A stretch of DNA of 64,000 nucleotides from Ceratopteris richardii (lineage: Eukaryota > Streptophyta > Polypodiopsida > Polypodiales > Pteridaceae). The notes beneath the pieces are model-generated. The model was not told where the DNA came from. It ran no database searches and saw nothing but the letters and a program-made list of their open reading frames with translations. Within the stretch, counting starts at the first letter, position 1, and every line of letters starts with the position of its first letter. A program made the translations under genes and the position numbers. Positions 1-10,060 of the stretch are shown here, piece by piece. Location of the stretch: positions 79,253,778-79,317,777 of the forward strand of contig CM035416.1 in assembly GCA_020310875.1 (NCBI GenBank), given 5' to 3'.

Positions 1-730
1 CTAGGGAAAATCAAGGATGATCAAGATAGGATCCACTAGTAGACATGAACTTTAAAATATGGATGTATTATCATTTAGAATACTTGAACCTTATGTTTCA
101 AGAAATTTGGATGATTGAAATAAGTCCACCAAAATTGCCAAGGAATGAGAAGATAATATTTCTCCTCATTTTATTGAGCATGATTTGGGAGGGACTCACT
201 AGACCCGATTTGCTAAAGTTCATACCTTTAGCTAAGTCCTACCAAATACAAATAAAGTATATTTGTATTTGAAAAGGACGAAAAAAATAAGTTGAGAACA
301 TCTAAAGATTCCTCTCCTTTCCATTGAAAGTGGTTGATGAAACTAGTTTCCATCCCTTTCAAGATAGAGATAGGATCTCTATCGTAGACTCCTAAAATTA
401 TACATTTCTAAGAAGGTACAAAGTGTACAAGAAATGTAAGACTTTAGGAGTTCAAGGTTTGTGGAAGTGCCAAAACGAAGCAGTTAAGCTAAGACGACGA
501 GAAAAGTCCACCCATTTCACTAGTCTACAAGTACAAGGCATGCATGTACATTCAGTTGGACTAAGGGAAAGTGATTTGGGTAGTGAATTTGATTCCTTCT
601 TTTGTTTCAAATTGAGGTAGGTAATAGCCCTTATCTGGTTTTAGGAAACAAATCTAAAGAGAGACATGATCATGCTCAGAGTATAGATCATGGTGCATGG
701 GGGAATACTCCACATATTATACCTACACAC
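1..730. other. Unassigned, probably decayed retroelement sequence
   Basis: No reading frame in this stretch gives a recognisable protein on either strand. It lies immediately upstream of a chromovirus-like 3' end (next entry), so it may be decayed polyprotein of the same element. That is inference from position only. Confidence 0.3.
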
Positions 731-1260
731 ATTTTCGAGGATGAAAATGTTAAAGGATGGAAGCATGTTGTATAATTCATGGGTTCATAAGGTTAAGTAT
801 ATGGATTATAAAGGATAAAATATGATATATATTTGCCTTGGTCTAGCCCTTGAATTACCCTTGGAACATGCCTTGAACCTTTGGATGAAACCCTTGGTTT
901 TAATCCTTGGGGTACTTATTCATATGAGCTCCCAATTTAATGGTTGGAACCTTAGCCTTGATTTATCCTAAGGTGTGGGAACCTTAGTCTTGGGAGAAGA
1001 TTCACTAGGATCCGCCTTGTGTTTACATGAAAGAAGAGTCCTCATTGATTTAGAAGGCATGTGATAGACCTTGGGAAATTAGAAGGCATGTGATCACCCA
1101 TGGGAAAGTGTCCACATGGGGGACACTTGGCCAAACCCAAGGACATGCATCCCCTTAGCCTAGAGGTATATAAATGTGTGGAGCTAGATGGGTGGATACA
1201 TGGTCTCTCTTAGTATGGGTGGTCTTGCTAGTTTATTTAGTGTGTTGGTATTGTTCTACA
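731..1260 (+). mobile_element. Chromovirus-like 3' terminus with 3' LTR
   Basis: A short frame reading FEDENV is followed by a purine tract (about 751-764) and then TGTTGTAT at 765. This is the usual arrangement at the 3' end of plant chromoviruses: integrase tail, polypurine tract, LTR. The proposed LTR runs 765-1260, begins TGTTGTA and ends TTCTACA. It contains a TATA box (GGTATATAAATG) at 1165-1176. No second LTR or target duplication is visible, so the element class rests on layout alone. Confidence 0.45.
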
Positions 1261-1466
1261 AAACCATATCTCCATGATATTAGAGACCACTTTGATGTTA
1301 TACATTGAAGTAGGGACCTAACGGACTAATTGATGATATATTTCACTAGTTCAACACAACAAAAAGGTTATTATGTGAAAGGGGGTTGTTGATATGTCCA
1401 TTCTACACCCTTTTTTCCAAGCCACGTTCATTCTGTTGCAAACTTGAGAAACCCCACATGCAAATG
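1261..1466 (+). repeat. Copy 1 of a diverged direct repeat: element 3' end plus LTR start
   Basis: This segment matches 3160-3390 at roughly 75-80% by eye. Both copies hold a block ending in a purine-rich tract (ATGTGAAAGGGGG) followed directly by TGTTGATATGTCC. That looks like a polypurine tract and the first bases of a plus-strand 3' LTR, with the LTR starting at 1387. The similarity ends near 1466, just before the G0 leader. The family was not identified. Confidence 0.5.
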
Positions 1467-1568
1467 TAGCCCTTTGCTTGCTTAAGAGATCCAACTGCGT
1501 AGAAAAAACATCAATTTTTAGCTCAATTTTCAAAAATGTTAAAACCCTAATTCTTTGGCTAAAATTGA

Positions 1569-1930
1569 TTGTCTATCACGATTGAGAAGGTTTCTCTATC
1601 ACGATGGGAAGCATGCCCATTGGGGGTTGTCAATCATGATGGATTGGTCAATCGGGATGGACATATGTCTGTCATGCAATGGACAATATCTATTGTGATT
1701 GATTGAGTGTTTGTTGCGATTGATAGAAATTATGATGGACTCATTTTATCAGCATAGTTGTCTATCTGGATTGATGAATTTCTATGAGAAGATGTGTCTA
1801 TTGTGTGAGGTATGTCCGTCGTGATGGACAAGTTATCCATCATGATGGACATATGTCTGCCATTGTCTGTCTATCATCAATCACGCAATTGACACCTTTC
1901 AATCGTGATTGATACCTCTATGTGTTGCAA
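1569..1930 (-). repeat. Decayed leader array, GATGG/GATTG type
   Basis: About twenty degenerate copies of a short motif (ATCACGATTG, ATCATGATGG, ATCGGGATGG, TCGTGATGG) are spaced 15-30 bp apart. All can be derived from ATCGCGATGG, the core of the better preserved G1 array, mostly by C-to-T or G-to-A change in the CpGs. It sits between the primer-binding site and the expected gag start, as in G1 and G3. Confidence 0.65.
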
Positions 1931-2364
1931 AGGATAGAGAACTCAATTTTTTTGCAATTTCTAGGTTTTTGTGATGTGCACAAAGTCCACACTAGTGTGG
2001 TGTGCTTTGTTTTAGCAAATAATGCGTTTTATTATCTGTGTTGATTGACAGAGGCCCTTTCACAGTGCACGCACACAGATTTCATACCTACTAGACCTCT
2101 TGTTGCTGCTATGAATGCTGATACCTGCCAAAAAGCTCACAAAACACTCACTCGCTCTCAAAAACACAATGAAGGGAAAGGAGCTAGAGGTGGAAATATG
2201 ATCCAAAATGGATAATTCAAAGAAGAAGGAGATGGATTTGGGAGATGGTGAGGAAGGTGATGATGATGTAAAAACTAAGAAAAGTAAAGAAATTACCTAA
2301 TTACTTACCATTCCAACATCGAATCTCTACATCTTATCATCACACGCTGATTTTCAATGCTCAG

Positions 2365-2382
2365 TCCCCAACAACGACACCA
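2365..2382 (-). promoter_or_regulatory. Decayed tRNA-Asp primer-binding site (G0)
   Basis: The plus strand reads TCCCCAACAACGACACCA, which is the 3' end of plant tRNA-Asp with four G-to-A changes. A 7-nt spacer (AATTTGG) separates it from the LTR start, the same spacer as in G1. The changes would weaken or abolish priming. Confidence 0.7.
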
Positions 2383-2389
2383 AATTTGG

Positions 2390-3076
2390 TGTCGCTCTAG
2401 CATATTGATGAGTATCAAGGTGAGGAGATCCACCTCATAATTGTCAATCCAACAAGACATGAGGGCGGTATGACGACCATGAGCAAGTGATAGTACAAGT
2501 GTGTAAGTGAGAAGCACACCAACATGCACATACATACACATAGGTACACACAATAAGACAAATAGATGGAGTAATAGAATCTTTGATTAGACAAAAACGA
2601 GTTTATAATGTGCTTAATTCACTTCAATTTTAAGAAATCCTCCTAAGAAATGAGCTCTCTAGCTCCTTTTATAGTTTTTTACTAGACTTTGGGCCTGTCC
2701 AGACCTAGTGTCTGACCTACTTAAGAATTAGGTTCCTATGCCATTTTGGAGGCTCAAACAAGCTCTAAAAATGATGAAAATCACTATATACATAGATCTA
2801 ACACTCTTCAAGCTCAAGGAATCCTCATCTTCAGCAAAATGGAGTTGGAATTATAAAAAATGGGATTTACAAAGTGATGGAGTGATGAAAATCACTATTG
2901 ATAATGGTTTGATTTGGAAGAAAAGACTTACTTGGCCTTATTCGTTGGATCTACATTGACATCCTTGTCGATTGGTTCCTGCTTGCCCTTCTCTTTGTCC
3001 ATAATTGATTTGACTTGTTTGCCTCATGCCTCCTTATCTTTTCAAGCCTTCTCGACCTCCTTGGCTACTGGCAACA
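2390..3076 (-). repeat. 5' LTR of G0
   Basis: The LTR begins TGTCGCTCTAGC and ends GGCAACA on the plus strand (687 bp), next to the primer-binding site. It contains the conserved block GAGCTCTCTAGCTC at 2652-2665, with a minus-strand TATA box at 2666-2674. It is clearly homologous to the LTRs of G1 and G3, but diverged. The partner LTR is absent. Confidence 0.75.
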
Positions 3077-3159
3077 ATCACCACAACAAGGCATGCCATA
3101 TGTACCAAACAAAAAATGATTTTCATATGTCCATGAGACGTAAACCATATGGATGCCAT

Positions 3160-3780
3160 ATCTCCATAATATCACAGACCACGTTGATGTTATACATTGA
3201 AGTAAGGCTCTAGGAATCCTCAATATATTTAGATTTAAAGAGCCAATGGACTAGATAATGAAATATCTCACTAGTTCAACACAAAAAAAGGGTTATTATG
3301 TGAAAGGGGGGTGTTGATATGTCCGTTCTCCAACCTTTTTTCCAAGTAGTTTGATTCTCCTACAAAGTCATGTAACCCCACATGCAAGTCCCTCTACTCT
3401 ATATAAGGATGGAAAATCTCCTTGCATGTGGTATTATGCGAGCTTGCAAAGGGGTCATGGATTCCTCATGATTATTATAACTTCATTTTAGTTCTTCTAT
3501 TCATTTATTTCATCACGTTTTCATATCTTTTGTTCCTTCTTCCATACTTTGATTAGTGTGTGTTTAGTGCTAATGTAGAAGAAGAGTAGGATTAACCAAA
3601 ACCTGGAGACATAATGACTTTGTTTTGGTAAAAGTGGATAGGTTAATCCAAATAGTAGGTTCATTCCAATGCATTACAATCAGCTAAGCTCTCTGTAGAA
3701 AACATGTACTAGTTATATTGGGTTTTCCACATAGACATTGTGTTAGACTAGGATGAAACATTTCCTAGTCACTTTCTAGG
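3160..3780 (+). repeat. Copy 2 of the direct repeat, with a longer LTR fragment
   Basis: This is the second copy of the segment at 1261-1466. After the purine tract the LTR starts at 3312 (TGTTGATATGTCC). A TATA box (TCTATATAAGG) lies at 3398-3408, supporting a promoter-bearing plus-strand LTR. The LTR end is not clear before C0 starts at 3890. No genes are seen in 3077-3884. Confidence 0.5.
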
Positions 3781-3830
3781 AGTAGTCGTTAGCCAATTGG
3801 ATACAAAGCATGCATATGACTGAGATTCCA

Positions 3831-3889
3831 CAGATGGATGAGAAAATAGAATGGGTTAAGCAATGGATGAGAAAATAGAATGGGTTAAG
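3831..3889. repeat. 28-bp tandem duplication beside the C0 insertion site
   Basis: ATGGATGAGAAAATAGAATG and the following GGTTAAG occur twice in direct succession, joined by CA. The last five bases, TTAAG (3885-3889), are the left target-site duplication of C0. The duplication belongs to the target DNA or arose there later. Confidence 0.8.
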
Positions 3890-4185
3890 TGAAGTATTTC
3901 GATGGCGATGCACCGCGCTGCACTCTCCTTCTCGAGAGCTCCACGACGATATGCTCGGAGTTGAAAACCGAGCTCCTGACACCGCACACAGTACTCCGCA
4001 CAGAGGCTGTAGAATACGCAGAAAACACAATACACAGGGAGCACGAAGACAGACTTCTTAGTCTTACAAATGCGGTCGAACTTACAGTCTGTGACTGACC
4101 AGGCCACTATATGTTTTATTAAAGAACATATACAAAGAAGTGTCCGATGGCCATTTGGCCTTTCACATGGACACTAACGGTAACA
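3890..4185 (-). repeat. 3' LTR of C0
   Basis: This 296-bp LTR is bounded by TG and CA. It is followed on the plus strand by ATCTCCCACTAAAGG, the complement of the element's polypurine tract (about 4186-4200). The left target duplication TTAAG touches its outer edge. Confidence 0.93.
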
Positions 4186-4333
4186 ATCTCCCACTAAAGG
4201 CCAATATGGCCAGAGTAACTATGGGAGAAAAAAGAAAGAATGATAAAGAATACCTGAGTGTAAGTATACAAACTATACCTCCCACCTGATGGGCATGTTA
4301 CACAGTATACAAGTGACTGCGTAAGATCAAGAA

Positions 4334-5578
4334 TCAAGTAACCTCCATCAAGTGACAACAGTGTCGAAAGCTATCCTGTGGTAGAGCTTTAGTCAAAGCA
4401 TCTGCAGCATTATCTCGAGTGTGAACCTTCTCAAGAATAATGCTCTCAGTGGCTAAGCAATCTCTAATGAAGTGATACCTCACCTCAATATGCTTGGTCT
4501 TTGCATGATAGACCGGATTCTTAGCCAAAGCAATGGCACTCTGACTATCACTGAGCAAGTGAGGTACATGCTGAGGCAAACCCATATCACAAGCAAGACG
4601 AGAAAGCCACAATGCTTCCTTACATGCCTCACTTGCTGCAACATACTCTGCTTCTGTGGTGGAAACAGCTGTACATTCTTGAAGACGAGATCTCCAAGAG
4701 ATAGCACCTCCAACAAAATGAAAAATGTACCCTGATGTAGACTTACGATTGTCTACACAACCAGCATAGTCAGAATCTGTGTAACCAATAATGGATGCTT
4801 TCCCTCTACCTAAGCATAGACACTTTTCCTTAGTGCCACTCAGATATCTCAAAATCATTTTGACCGCTTCCCAATGTTTCTTGCCAGGATTAGACATATA
4901 TCTGCTCACAACTCCCACTGCAAATGCAATGTCTGGTCTCGTAGCTACCATAGCATACATGAGACTACCAACAGCAGACTGATAGGGAATTTTGGTCATG
5001 AATTCCTTTTCCTCATCTGATTTGGGGCAGTCATCCTTGCTCAATTTCACATATGTGGGTAAAGGTGTACTCAATGCCTTTCCACCCTGCATATTGAATC
5101 GGTGAAGTACTTTGGATATGTACTCACTTTGAGACAAGTATATGCATCTTTTACTCCTATCACGAGTAATGCGCATGCCAAGAATATGTTTGGCATCCCC
5201 CAAGTCCTTCATATCAAATGTCTGACTCAACTTCTTTTTGAGAATTGACAAATCATAAGAGGACTTCCCAGCAATCAACATATCATCGACGTAAAGTATC
5301 AAGCATATCAAGCTGCCATCAGAACATCTCTTTGTGTAGAGACAATGATCCTCATTGCTCCAAGAATAGCCTTGGGACTTCATAAAAGCATCAAACTTTT
5401 GGTACCATTGTCTAGGAGACTGTTTAAGTCCATACAAGCTCTTCTTGAGCTTACAAACTAGACTTTCCTTGCCAGGAACTACATAACCCTCTGGTTGTTC
5501 CATATAGATCTCATCTGTAAGATCTCCATGCAAGAAAGCTGTTTTCACATCCATTTGGACTAGCTCTAAGTCCTCCAT
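4334..5578 (-). CDS. Copia reverse transcriptase C-terminal part and RNase H (C0)
   Basis: The open segment of 414 aa holds most of the copia RT followed by RNase H. RT residues seen are QMDVKTAFLHGDL near 8-20 (first catalytic Asp region), LYGLKQSPRQW near 48-58, and the catalytic YVDD at 96-99. The RNase H part shows TDSDYAGC near 275, an STTEAEY box and LLSDSQSA, and the frame ends after the usual HTRDNAADALTKAL tail. It copies genomic RNA to cDNA and degrades the template in the cytoplasmic particle. The N-terminal part of RT lies in the preceding open segment, separated by a stop near 5590. No frameshift is visible within this stretch. Confidence 0.93.
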   Translation of the reverse strand: MEDLELVQMDVKTAFLHGDLTDEIYMEQPEGYVVPGKESLVCKLKKSLYGLKQSPRQWYQKFDAFMKSQGYSWSNEDHCLYTKRCSDGSLICLILYVDDMLIAGKSSYDLSILKKKLSQTFDMKDLGDAKHILGMRITRDRSKRCIYLSQSEYISKVLHRFNMQGGKALSTPLPTYVKLSKDDCPKSDEEKEFMTKIPYQSAVGSLMYAMVATRPDIAFAVGVVSRYMSNPGKKHWEAVKMILRYLSGTKEKCLCLGRGKASIIGYTDSDYAGCVDNRKSTSGYIFHFVGGAISWRSRLQECTAVSTTEAEYVAASEACKEALWLSRLACDMGLPQHVPHLLSDSQSAIALAKNPVYHAKTKHIEVRYHFIRDCLATESIILEKVHTRDNAADALTKALPQDSFRHCCHLMEVT

Positions 5579-5593
5579 TGCAACGAATCCAAG

Positions 5594-7198
5594 CTACATG
5601 CGCAAAGTAGTCATCTTGACCACTGGAGAGAAGATTTCCTCAAAATCAACACCATGTTGTTGCTTAAAACCCTTTGCAACAAGTCGTGCTTTATATTTTG
5701 GAGAAGCACTATCTGATGTGAATTTTAGCTTATATACCCATTTACATGGTAAAGCTTTCCTGCCCTTTGGCAAAGGTACTAAGTCCCAAGTACCATTCTT
5801 GTGAATAGAATCCAACTCACTCTTCATGGCACGCTCCCACTTGACATGATCCTCTGTCTCAATAGCCTCTTTGTAGCAAGAGGGCTCACCGGCATCTGTT
5901 AGCATAACAAAATCTAAACTTGGAACATATCTATCAGGTGGATATGAGACACGTGCAGAACGTCTCAATGGTTGCTGAAGAGGAACATGTGCAGACTGAT
6001 CTGAATGGACATTCTCTTGAACATCCCTATGTGCAGCATTTTTATGCATGCTAACCGGAGGACTAGTATCCTCAAACACCACTCTTCTCACTTCAACCTC
6101 CTTAATGGGCTGTTTATGCATCTTAGACTCATTAAAAATGACATCACTACTTCTGATCACTGACCGTGTTTCAGGATCCCATAAGCGATATCCAAATTGT
6201 CCTTCTTGACCATATCCAAGAAAAATGCATTTCTTTGACTTATGGTCCAACTTCTGTATAAGATTCTTGGGTATATGAACATATGCTTCACACCCAAAAA
6301 CTCGAAGATGATCATAATATGGTGGTTTCCCTGTCCGTAACTCTTGTGCCACTTTCAGACCTTTGGCAGTACTAGGTGAAAGGTTAATCACATGAACTAC
6401 AGTCAATACTGCTTCTGCCCAAAAACCTTGTGAGAGGTTTGCATGATGCAACATAGAGACTACTCTATCTTGAATAGTTCTATTCATCCTCTCAGCTACA
6501 CCATTCTGTACTGGGGTATAAGGAGCTGTAAACTCTCTACGAATCCCTCTACACTGATAGAAAAGGCTGAATTCATGTGAGGTATACTCACCCCCATTAT
6601 CTGAACGTAAAGCCTTAAGCTTAGTTCCTTTTTCAGCCTCAACTGAAGCAAGCCATTTTCTAAAAGTAGGGAATACATCATCCTTCGATTTGATAGGATA
6701 TACCCAGACTTTTCTAGTAGCATCATCTATGAAAGTGACAAAGTAAAGAGAACCACCTAAGGACCTAGTGGGCATAGGACCACACACATCTGTATGAACA
6801 AGATCTAAAGGCTGAATTGAAGAGTCAATGTGCGTTTTATGCACATTTCTGGTTTGCTTTCCATATTGACAATGCTCACAAAATGAAAAATCAGAGAAAG
6901 ATAACACAGGTAAGTAGCGAGAACGAGAAAGATTTTCCATTCCACTACAAGATATATGGCCCAAACGACCATGCCAAATACAAGCCATAGGCTGTTCAGT
7001 AACAGCTAACAAGTGTTCTTTTTGTGATACAAATAAAGGGTAAAGTGAGCCAACTTTCCTTCCTTTTGCAATAACCATATTGCCCTTTGATATACGAAAG
7101 GACTGAGCATAGAAGACCACCTTGTAACCAAGGTCATCAAGTTGACCAACTGACATCAAATTGCGTGATAAATGAGGTACATGGCGTACATTATGCAT
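5594..7198 (-). CDS. Copia integrase with start of RT (C0)
   Basis: The 534-aa open segment begins just after the protease region. It has the zinc-binding HHCC module (H76, H81, C107, C110), then the DDE core with D137 in HTDVCGPM, D200 in RSDNGGEY and E236 in NGVAERMN. The spacing between the last two fits D35[21 protein letters not shown] stretch follows, as is normal in copia integrases. The C-terminal 90 residues are the start of RT ([23 protein letters not shown]). Integrase joins the cDNA to host DNA in the nucleus. All catalytic residues are present, unlike C1 and C2. A stop near 5590 separates it from the rest of RT. Confidence 0.93.
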   Translation of the reverse strand: MHNVRHVPHLSRNLMSVGQLDDLGYKVVFYAQSFRISKGNMVIAKGRKVGSLYPLFVSQKEHLLAVTEQPMACIWHGRLGHISCSGMENLSRSRYLPVLSFSDFSFCEHCQYGKQTRNVHKTHIDSSIQPLDLVHTDVCGPMPTRSLGGSLYFVTFIDDATRKVWVYPIKSKDDVFPTFRKWLASVEAEKGTKLKALRSDNGGEYTSHEFSLFYQCRGIRREFTAPYTPVQNGVAERMNRTIQDRVVSMLHHANLSQGFWAEAVLTVVHVINLSPSTAKGLKVAQELRTGKPPYYDHLRVFGCEAYVHIPKNLIQKLDHKSKKCIFLGYGQEGQFGYRLWDPETRSVIRSSDVIFNESKMHKQPIKEVEVRRVVFEDTSPPVSMHKNAAHRDVQENVHSDQSAHVPLQQPLRRSARVSYPPDRYVPSLDFVMLTDAGEPSCYKEAIETEDHVKWERAMKSELDSIHKNGTWDLVPLPKGRKALPCKWVYKLKFTSDSASPKYKARLVAKGFKQQHGVDFEEIFSPVVKMTTLRM

Positions 7199-7222
7199 AG
7201 TAAATTTTGAACCGTCAATGAA

Positions 7223-7999
7223 CTACACAACTACATCTCCAATCCCCACAACATCACACTGGTAAGAGTCACCAAGTCTCACGGTACCAAGAGACTTTGC
7301 TGCATAATTAGAGAACCATTCTCTATGTGGTGTCACATGGAAAGAAGCACCAGAATCTAGCAGCCAGGTGTGGGAAAGAGAATCAGCCATAAGTGCCTCA
7401 GATGGCACAGTACTATCAAGTGTCAACACATCAACATCATCAGAAATAGCATTAATTTCTTCAATCTTCATAGTCGAAGTAGATGGTGCAGGTAACTGTT
7501 TAACATGCCCATCAACATTCTGTCCTTTACCTTTAGCATTCTTTAATGCATAACAGTCTTTCTTCATGTGTCCTTTCTTACGACAATAATGGCATTCAAT
7601 ATCCCTCTTCCTTGATTTACTTCTGCTCTTATTCCGTTGACCATTCTTTTCCTTGTTCTTGCTCCTGCCACGTTGTTGATTCTTTCCTTGGTAAGAATCA
7701 CGAACATTATATGCATCTCCACTCTGAGTGCCAACCATAGATTTTCTACGAATCTCCTCACTCAAGAGTGCTCCACATATGTCATCATAGACGAGTTTAC
7801 CACCTGGTGCACTATTGCTAATAGCTGTGCAAAATGTATCCCATGATGATGGCAGGGTGCATAACAGCAATACTGCTTTCATTTCATTTTCCATATCCAT
7901 TTTCTGAGCCTGTAACTGGGAGAATATGGCATCAAACTCATTTAGATGAGCAGCAACACTATCTGTGTCCTTCATACGAAGGTCGTATAATTTTCTCAT
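7223..7999 (-). CDS. Copia Gag C-terminal part and protease (C0)
   Basis: This 258-aa segment continues Gag from a different frame. It shows the Gag helical region (MRKLYDLRMKDTDSVAAHL), a basic Arg/Lys/Ser-rich stretch, and a single zinc knuckle CHYCRKKGHMKKDC that binds genomic RNA. The aspartic protease active site follows as WLLDSGASFHVT. The frame stops just before the integrase segment, inside the later protease region. A frameshift at about 7999 separates it from the Gag N-terminus, within a run coding KVYLMRKLYD. Confidence 0.9.
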   Translation of the reverse strand: MRKLYDLRMKDTDSVAAHLNEFDAIFSQLQAQKMDMENEMKAVLLLCTLPSSWDTFCTAISNSAPGGKLVYDDICGALLSEEIRRKSMVGTQSGDAYNVRDSYQGKNQQRGRSKNKEKNGQRNKSRSKSRKRDIECHYCRKKGHMKKDCYALKNAKGKGQNVDGHVKQLPAPSTSTMKIEEINAISDDVDVLTLDSTVPSEALMADSLSHTWLLDSGASFHVTPHREWFSNYAAKSLGTVRLGDSYQCDVVGIGDVVV

Positions 8000-8379
8000 C
8001 AGATATACTTTATTTGATGCCGTCTCTTTTCATATGTATTGCATAACTTCTTCCAAAGCTCCTCTGCACTTTCACAGTCTAATACTGTAAAGTAAACATT
8101 ATCTGCCAGGTGCAAGCGAATGGTAGACCTGGCCATTTCATCTAACTCATCCCAATCATCTTCATCCATGTCAGCAGGCTTCTTTGAAATCCCATTTACT
8201 GGCTTCCATTGCCTTCTTTGAATCAGCATATCTTTAATCTGATTCTTCCATAGAGCAAAGTTTGTGCCATCAAATTTTCGGATCTCAAAATGGTCTTTGC
8301 CCTGCAAGTTATAGCTCCTCCTCGGAACGCTAGCACTAGACCCTGATCCACCGGATGTGCCTGAGACCTCTGATGCCAT
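7999..8379 (-). CDS. Copia Gag N-terminal part (C0)
   Basis: The first ATG after the leader begins MASEVSGTSGGSG and leads into FDGTNFALWKNQIKDML, the usual start of a copia Gag. The segment runs 126 aa through LHLADNVYFTVLDCESAEELW and is then thrown out of frame. It would form the capsid together with the next segment. The start codon was chosen because the Ser/Gly-rich head and this Gag motif are typical of the family, and no coding potential is visible upstream. Confidence 0.88.
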   Translation of the reverse strand: MASEVSGTSGGSGSSASVPRRSYNLQGKDHFEIRKFDGTNFALWKNQIKDMLIQRRQWKPVNGISKKPADMDEDDWDELDEMARSTIRLHLADNVYFTVLDCESAEELWKKLCNTYEKRRHQIKYI

Positions 8380-9568
8380 GATCGTAGAGAACTGAATAGA
8401 ATGATAATGGAGCTAGAAGAGTCCAAACACCAACAAATAAGTGTATCAAGGAGTAAATCGACCACTATATAATTGACTAAACCAGAAATCTGGAAAAATT
8501 TTGCCAGAGTATCCTCTGCAAAATTAGCATATGACCAGTGTCAAAGTATCATAAAACTGCAAGTACTGACATGTCTACCTGCATAGTGAATCACTGACTC
8601 CACTGCATATAATCAGTTACCCAATAGAAGCCAACTAGGCTTATCGAGCACTATGAACAACTATCATACATCTCCTATGGCGAGGCTGGGTAAGTCTTCC
8701 ACCTGCATCACCGAAGAGACCCCGACATCTGGGTGTCTCCCAGTTAAGAAAACCTCACCACGACCCTCTTTATCAAACGTAAAAGGCTTTATGCAAAGAA
8801 CGTAACCGCTATATCAATGCCCACATGGATGTACATAAGCGATATCCACAGAAGCGTACATGGTGTGTATGTGCTCAATATATGCAGTAAAATGACACTA
8901 AAAGGCTGAATACATAGCCCAAAAACTAGCCAATAACACCTGCAAGTGTCTATCAACTCTGATGTTTTAGGCTTTAAAAACCTGCATAAATTTGCAGCAA
9001 CTGCTCCCACCAAAACTGAAAACCCCTCAAGAAACCTGTAGTTTTACGATTGTGGCTGAAAATACAGCCCCAAAGGTTGATATTTATTGTCTGAGAAGTA
9101 CAAGGAACACTCTTCTTGATGTTCTTGGACCTGTGTGAAGAGAACTACGTGCAAAAGTACTCCGAAATGGCTCCAAAAACACCCCAAAATTGCTTCAGAA
9201 ATAGGCTTTAAAAGCAAAAATGAAGCTTGAGGGACCAAAACTTGTTCAAGGTAATGTCAACCTTAGTCTTTCCCCTTCTTCAAACACCACAACAGTGTAG
9301 CTTAGTGGCAAGAGATTGCCAAAGTTAAGCGAGCTCTGGGGGGAACAGTACTGGGATGGGTGACCTCCCGGGAAGTACCGGGAACCTCTATATTCCTTGA
9401 TCGTTGAGGTCCTCCCTCGCGCGCAGCCAACGGCGCCAACGGTGACTTCGGTGACTCGGATGACAAGGTATGCCAAGGTCTATGCCTTGGTCGCCGCCTT
9501 AGTCGAAAGCCTGGGGGGGTGTGCTCGCTTCGCTCGCACAAAAGGAACAAACCTTTTTGACTCGAACT
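8380..9568 (-). other. C0 untranslated leader, unusually long
   Basis: This stretch of nearly 1.2 kb lies between the primer-binding site and the Gag start. I see no protein-coding signal. The half nearest the PBS (about 9300-9560) is more GC-rich than the rest and contains a 5S rRNA-like block on the opposite strand, described separately. Confidence 0.7.
9319..9383 (+). pseudogene. 5S rRNA-like 3'-half fragment with the internal promoter boxes
   Basis: The plus strand carries AAAGTTAAGCGAGCTC at 9321-9336, like the 5S A box, and then a 30-nt run at 9347-9376 whose centre is GGATGGGTGACCTCCCGGGA. From memory this run matches the intermediate element and C box of plant 5S rRNA, with the GGGATGGG...CCCGGG variant I associate with gymnosperms and lower plants. 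The 5' half of 5S and the final stem are not recognisable, so it is not a functional rRNA gene. A preceding TAGCTTAGTGGCAAGAG (about 9299-9315) looks like a tRNA-type A box, but no matching B box was found. The 5S sense strand is opposite to C0. Confidence 0.8.
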
Positions 9569-9580
9569 GCTATGATACCA
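9569..9580 (-). promoter_or_regulatory. Primer-binding site of C0
   Basis: On the minus strand the sequence is TGGTATCATAGC, one base from a stem of initiator tRNA-Met PBS (TGGTATCAGAGC) used by most plant copia elements. It lies one base inside the 5' LTR. Confidence 0.8.
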
Positions 9581-9581
9581 G

Positions 9582-9876
9582 TGAAGTATTTCGATGGCGA
9601 TGCACCGCGCTGCACTCTCCTTCTCGAGAGCTCCACGACGATATGCTCGGAGTTCAAAACCGAGCACCTGACGCCGCGCACAGTACTCCGCACAGAGGTG
9701 TAGAATACGCAGAAAACACAATACACAGGGAGCACGAAGACAGACTTCTTAGTCTTACAAATGCGGTCGAACTTACAGTCCGTGACTGACCAGGCCACTA
9801 TATGTTTTATTAAAGAACATATACACAGAAGTGTGCGATGGCCATTTGGCCTTTCACATGGACACTAACGGTAACA
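9582..9876 (-). repeat. 5' LTR of C0
   Basis: This 295-bp LTR is nearly identical to the copy at 3890-4185. The right target duplication TTAAG follows at 9877-9881. A minus-strand promoter is expected here, but no classical TATA box is obvious; TATATGTTTTATTAAAG near 9799 is the most AT-rich spot. Confidence 0.93.
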
Positions 9877-10060
9877 TTAAGCAGACCTTAAAGTATATCT
9901 TTCTATATAAGTTAAAGAATTGAAAAATAATTAGGAAGCGTACTTATTTATAGTAGAGTTTTGGATATTATTTGTGCGAAGAACTATTTTGTCAACAAAT
10001 TGTCCATTCATGCATGCATATGTATAGGAGTTAGCCAATAGCTGTTTATGCATTAGGATT

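Larger units (their letters stand above)
1510..3076 (-). mobile_element. G0: 5' end of a G-lineage Ty3/gypsy element
   Basis: On the minus strand this fragment has, in order, a 5' LTR (3076-2390), a decayed tRNA-Asp primer-binding site (2382-2365), and a leader with a degenerate short-repeat array. The order and sequence match the 5' end of G1. The gag side is missing: the homology stops near 1510, where unrelated element sequence begins. No protein-coding part survives. It is the most mutated of the three visible G-lineage 5' ends. Confidence 0.7.
3890..9876 (-). mobile_element. C0: nearly complete Ty1/copia element
   Basis: It has two LTRs (3890-4185 and 9582-9876) that both start TGAAG and end TAACA, flanked by TTAAG at 3885-3889 and 9877-9881. 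By eye the LTRs differ by seven substitutions and one 1-bp indel, about 97% identity, so the insertion is fairly recent. Between them on the minus strand are a primer-binding site, an unusual leader, gag, protease, integrase, RT and RNase H in copia order. The coding region has only a few breaks, near 7999, 7200 and 5590. The Gag start (FDGTNFALWKNQIKDML) suggests the Tork/Tnt1-like branch; that lineage call is tentative. Confidence 0.93.

Noticed and set aside
9299..9383. Functional 5S rRNA or tRNA gene
   Set aside because: Only the 3' half of 5S is recognisable and its closing stem is absent. The upstream tRNA-like A box has no B box or cloverleaf.
9302..9798. Open frames over the C0 5' LTR and the 5S-like block
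   Set aside because: The same peptides recur in the LTR copy at 3,856-4,107 and overlap on both strands, so they are readings of LTR and 5S-like sequence and not genes.
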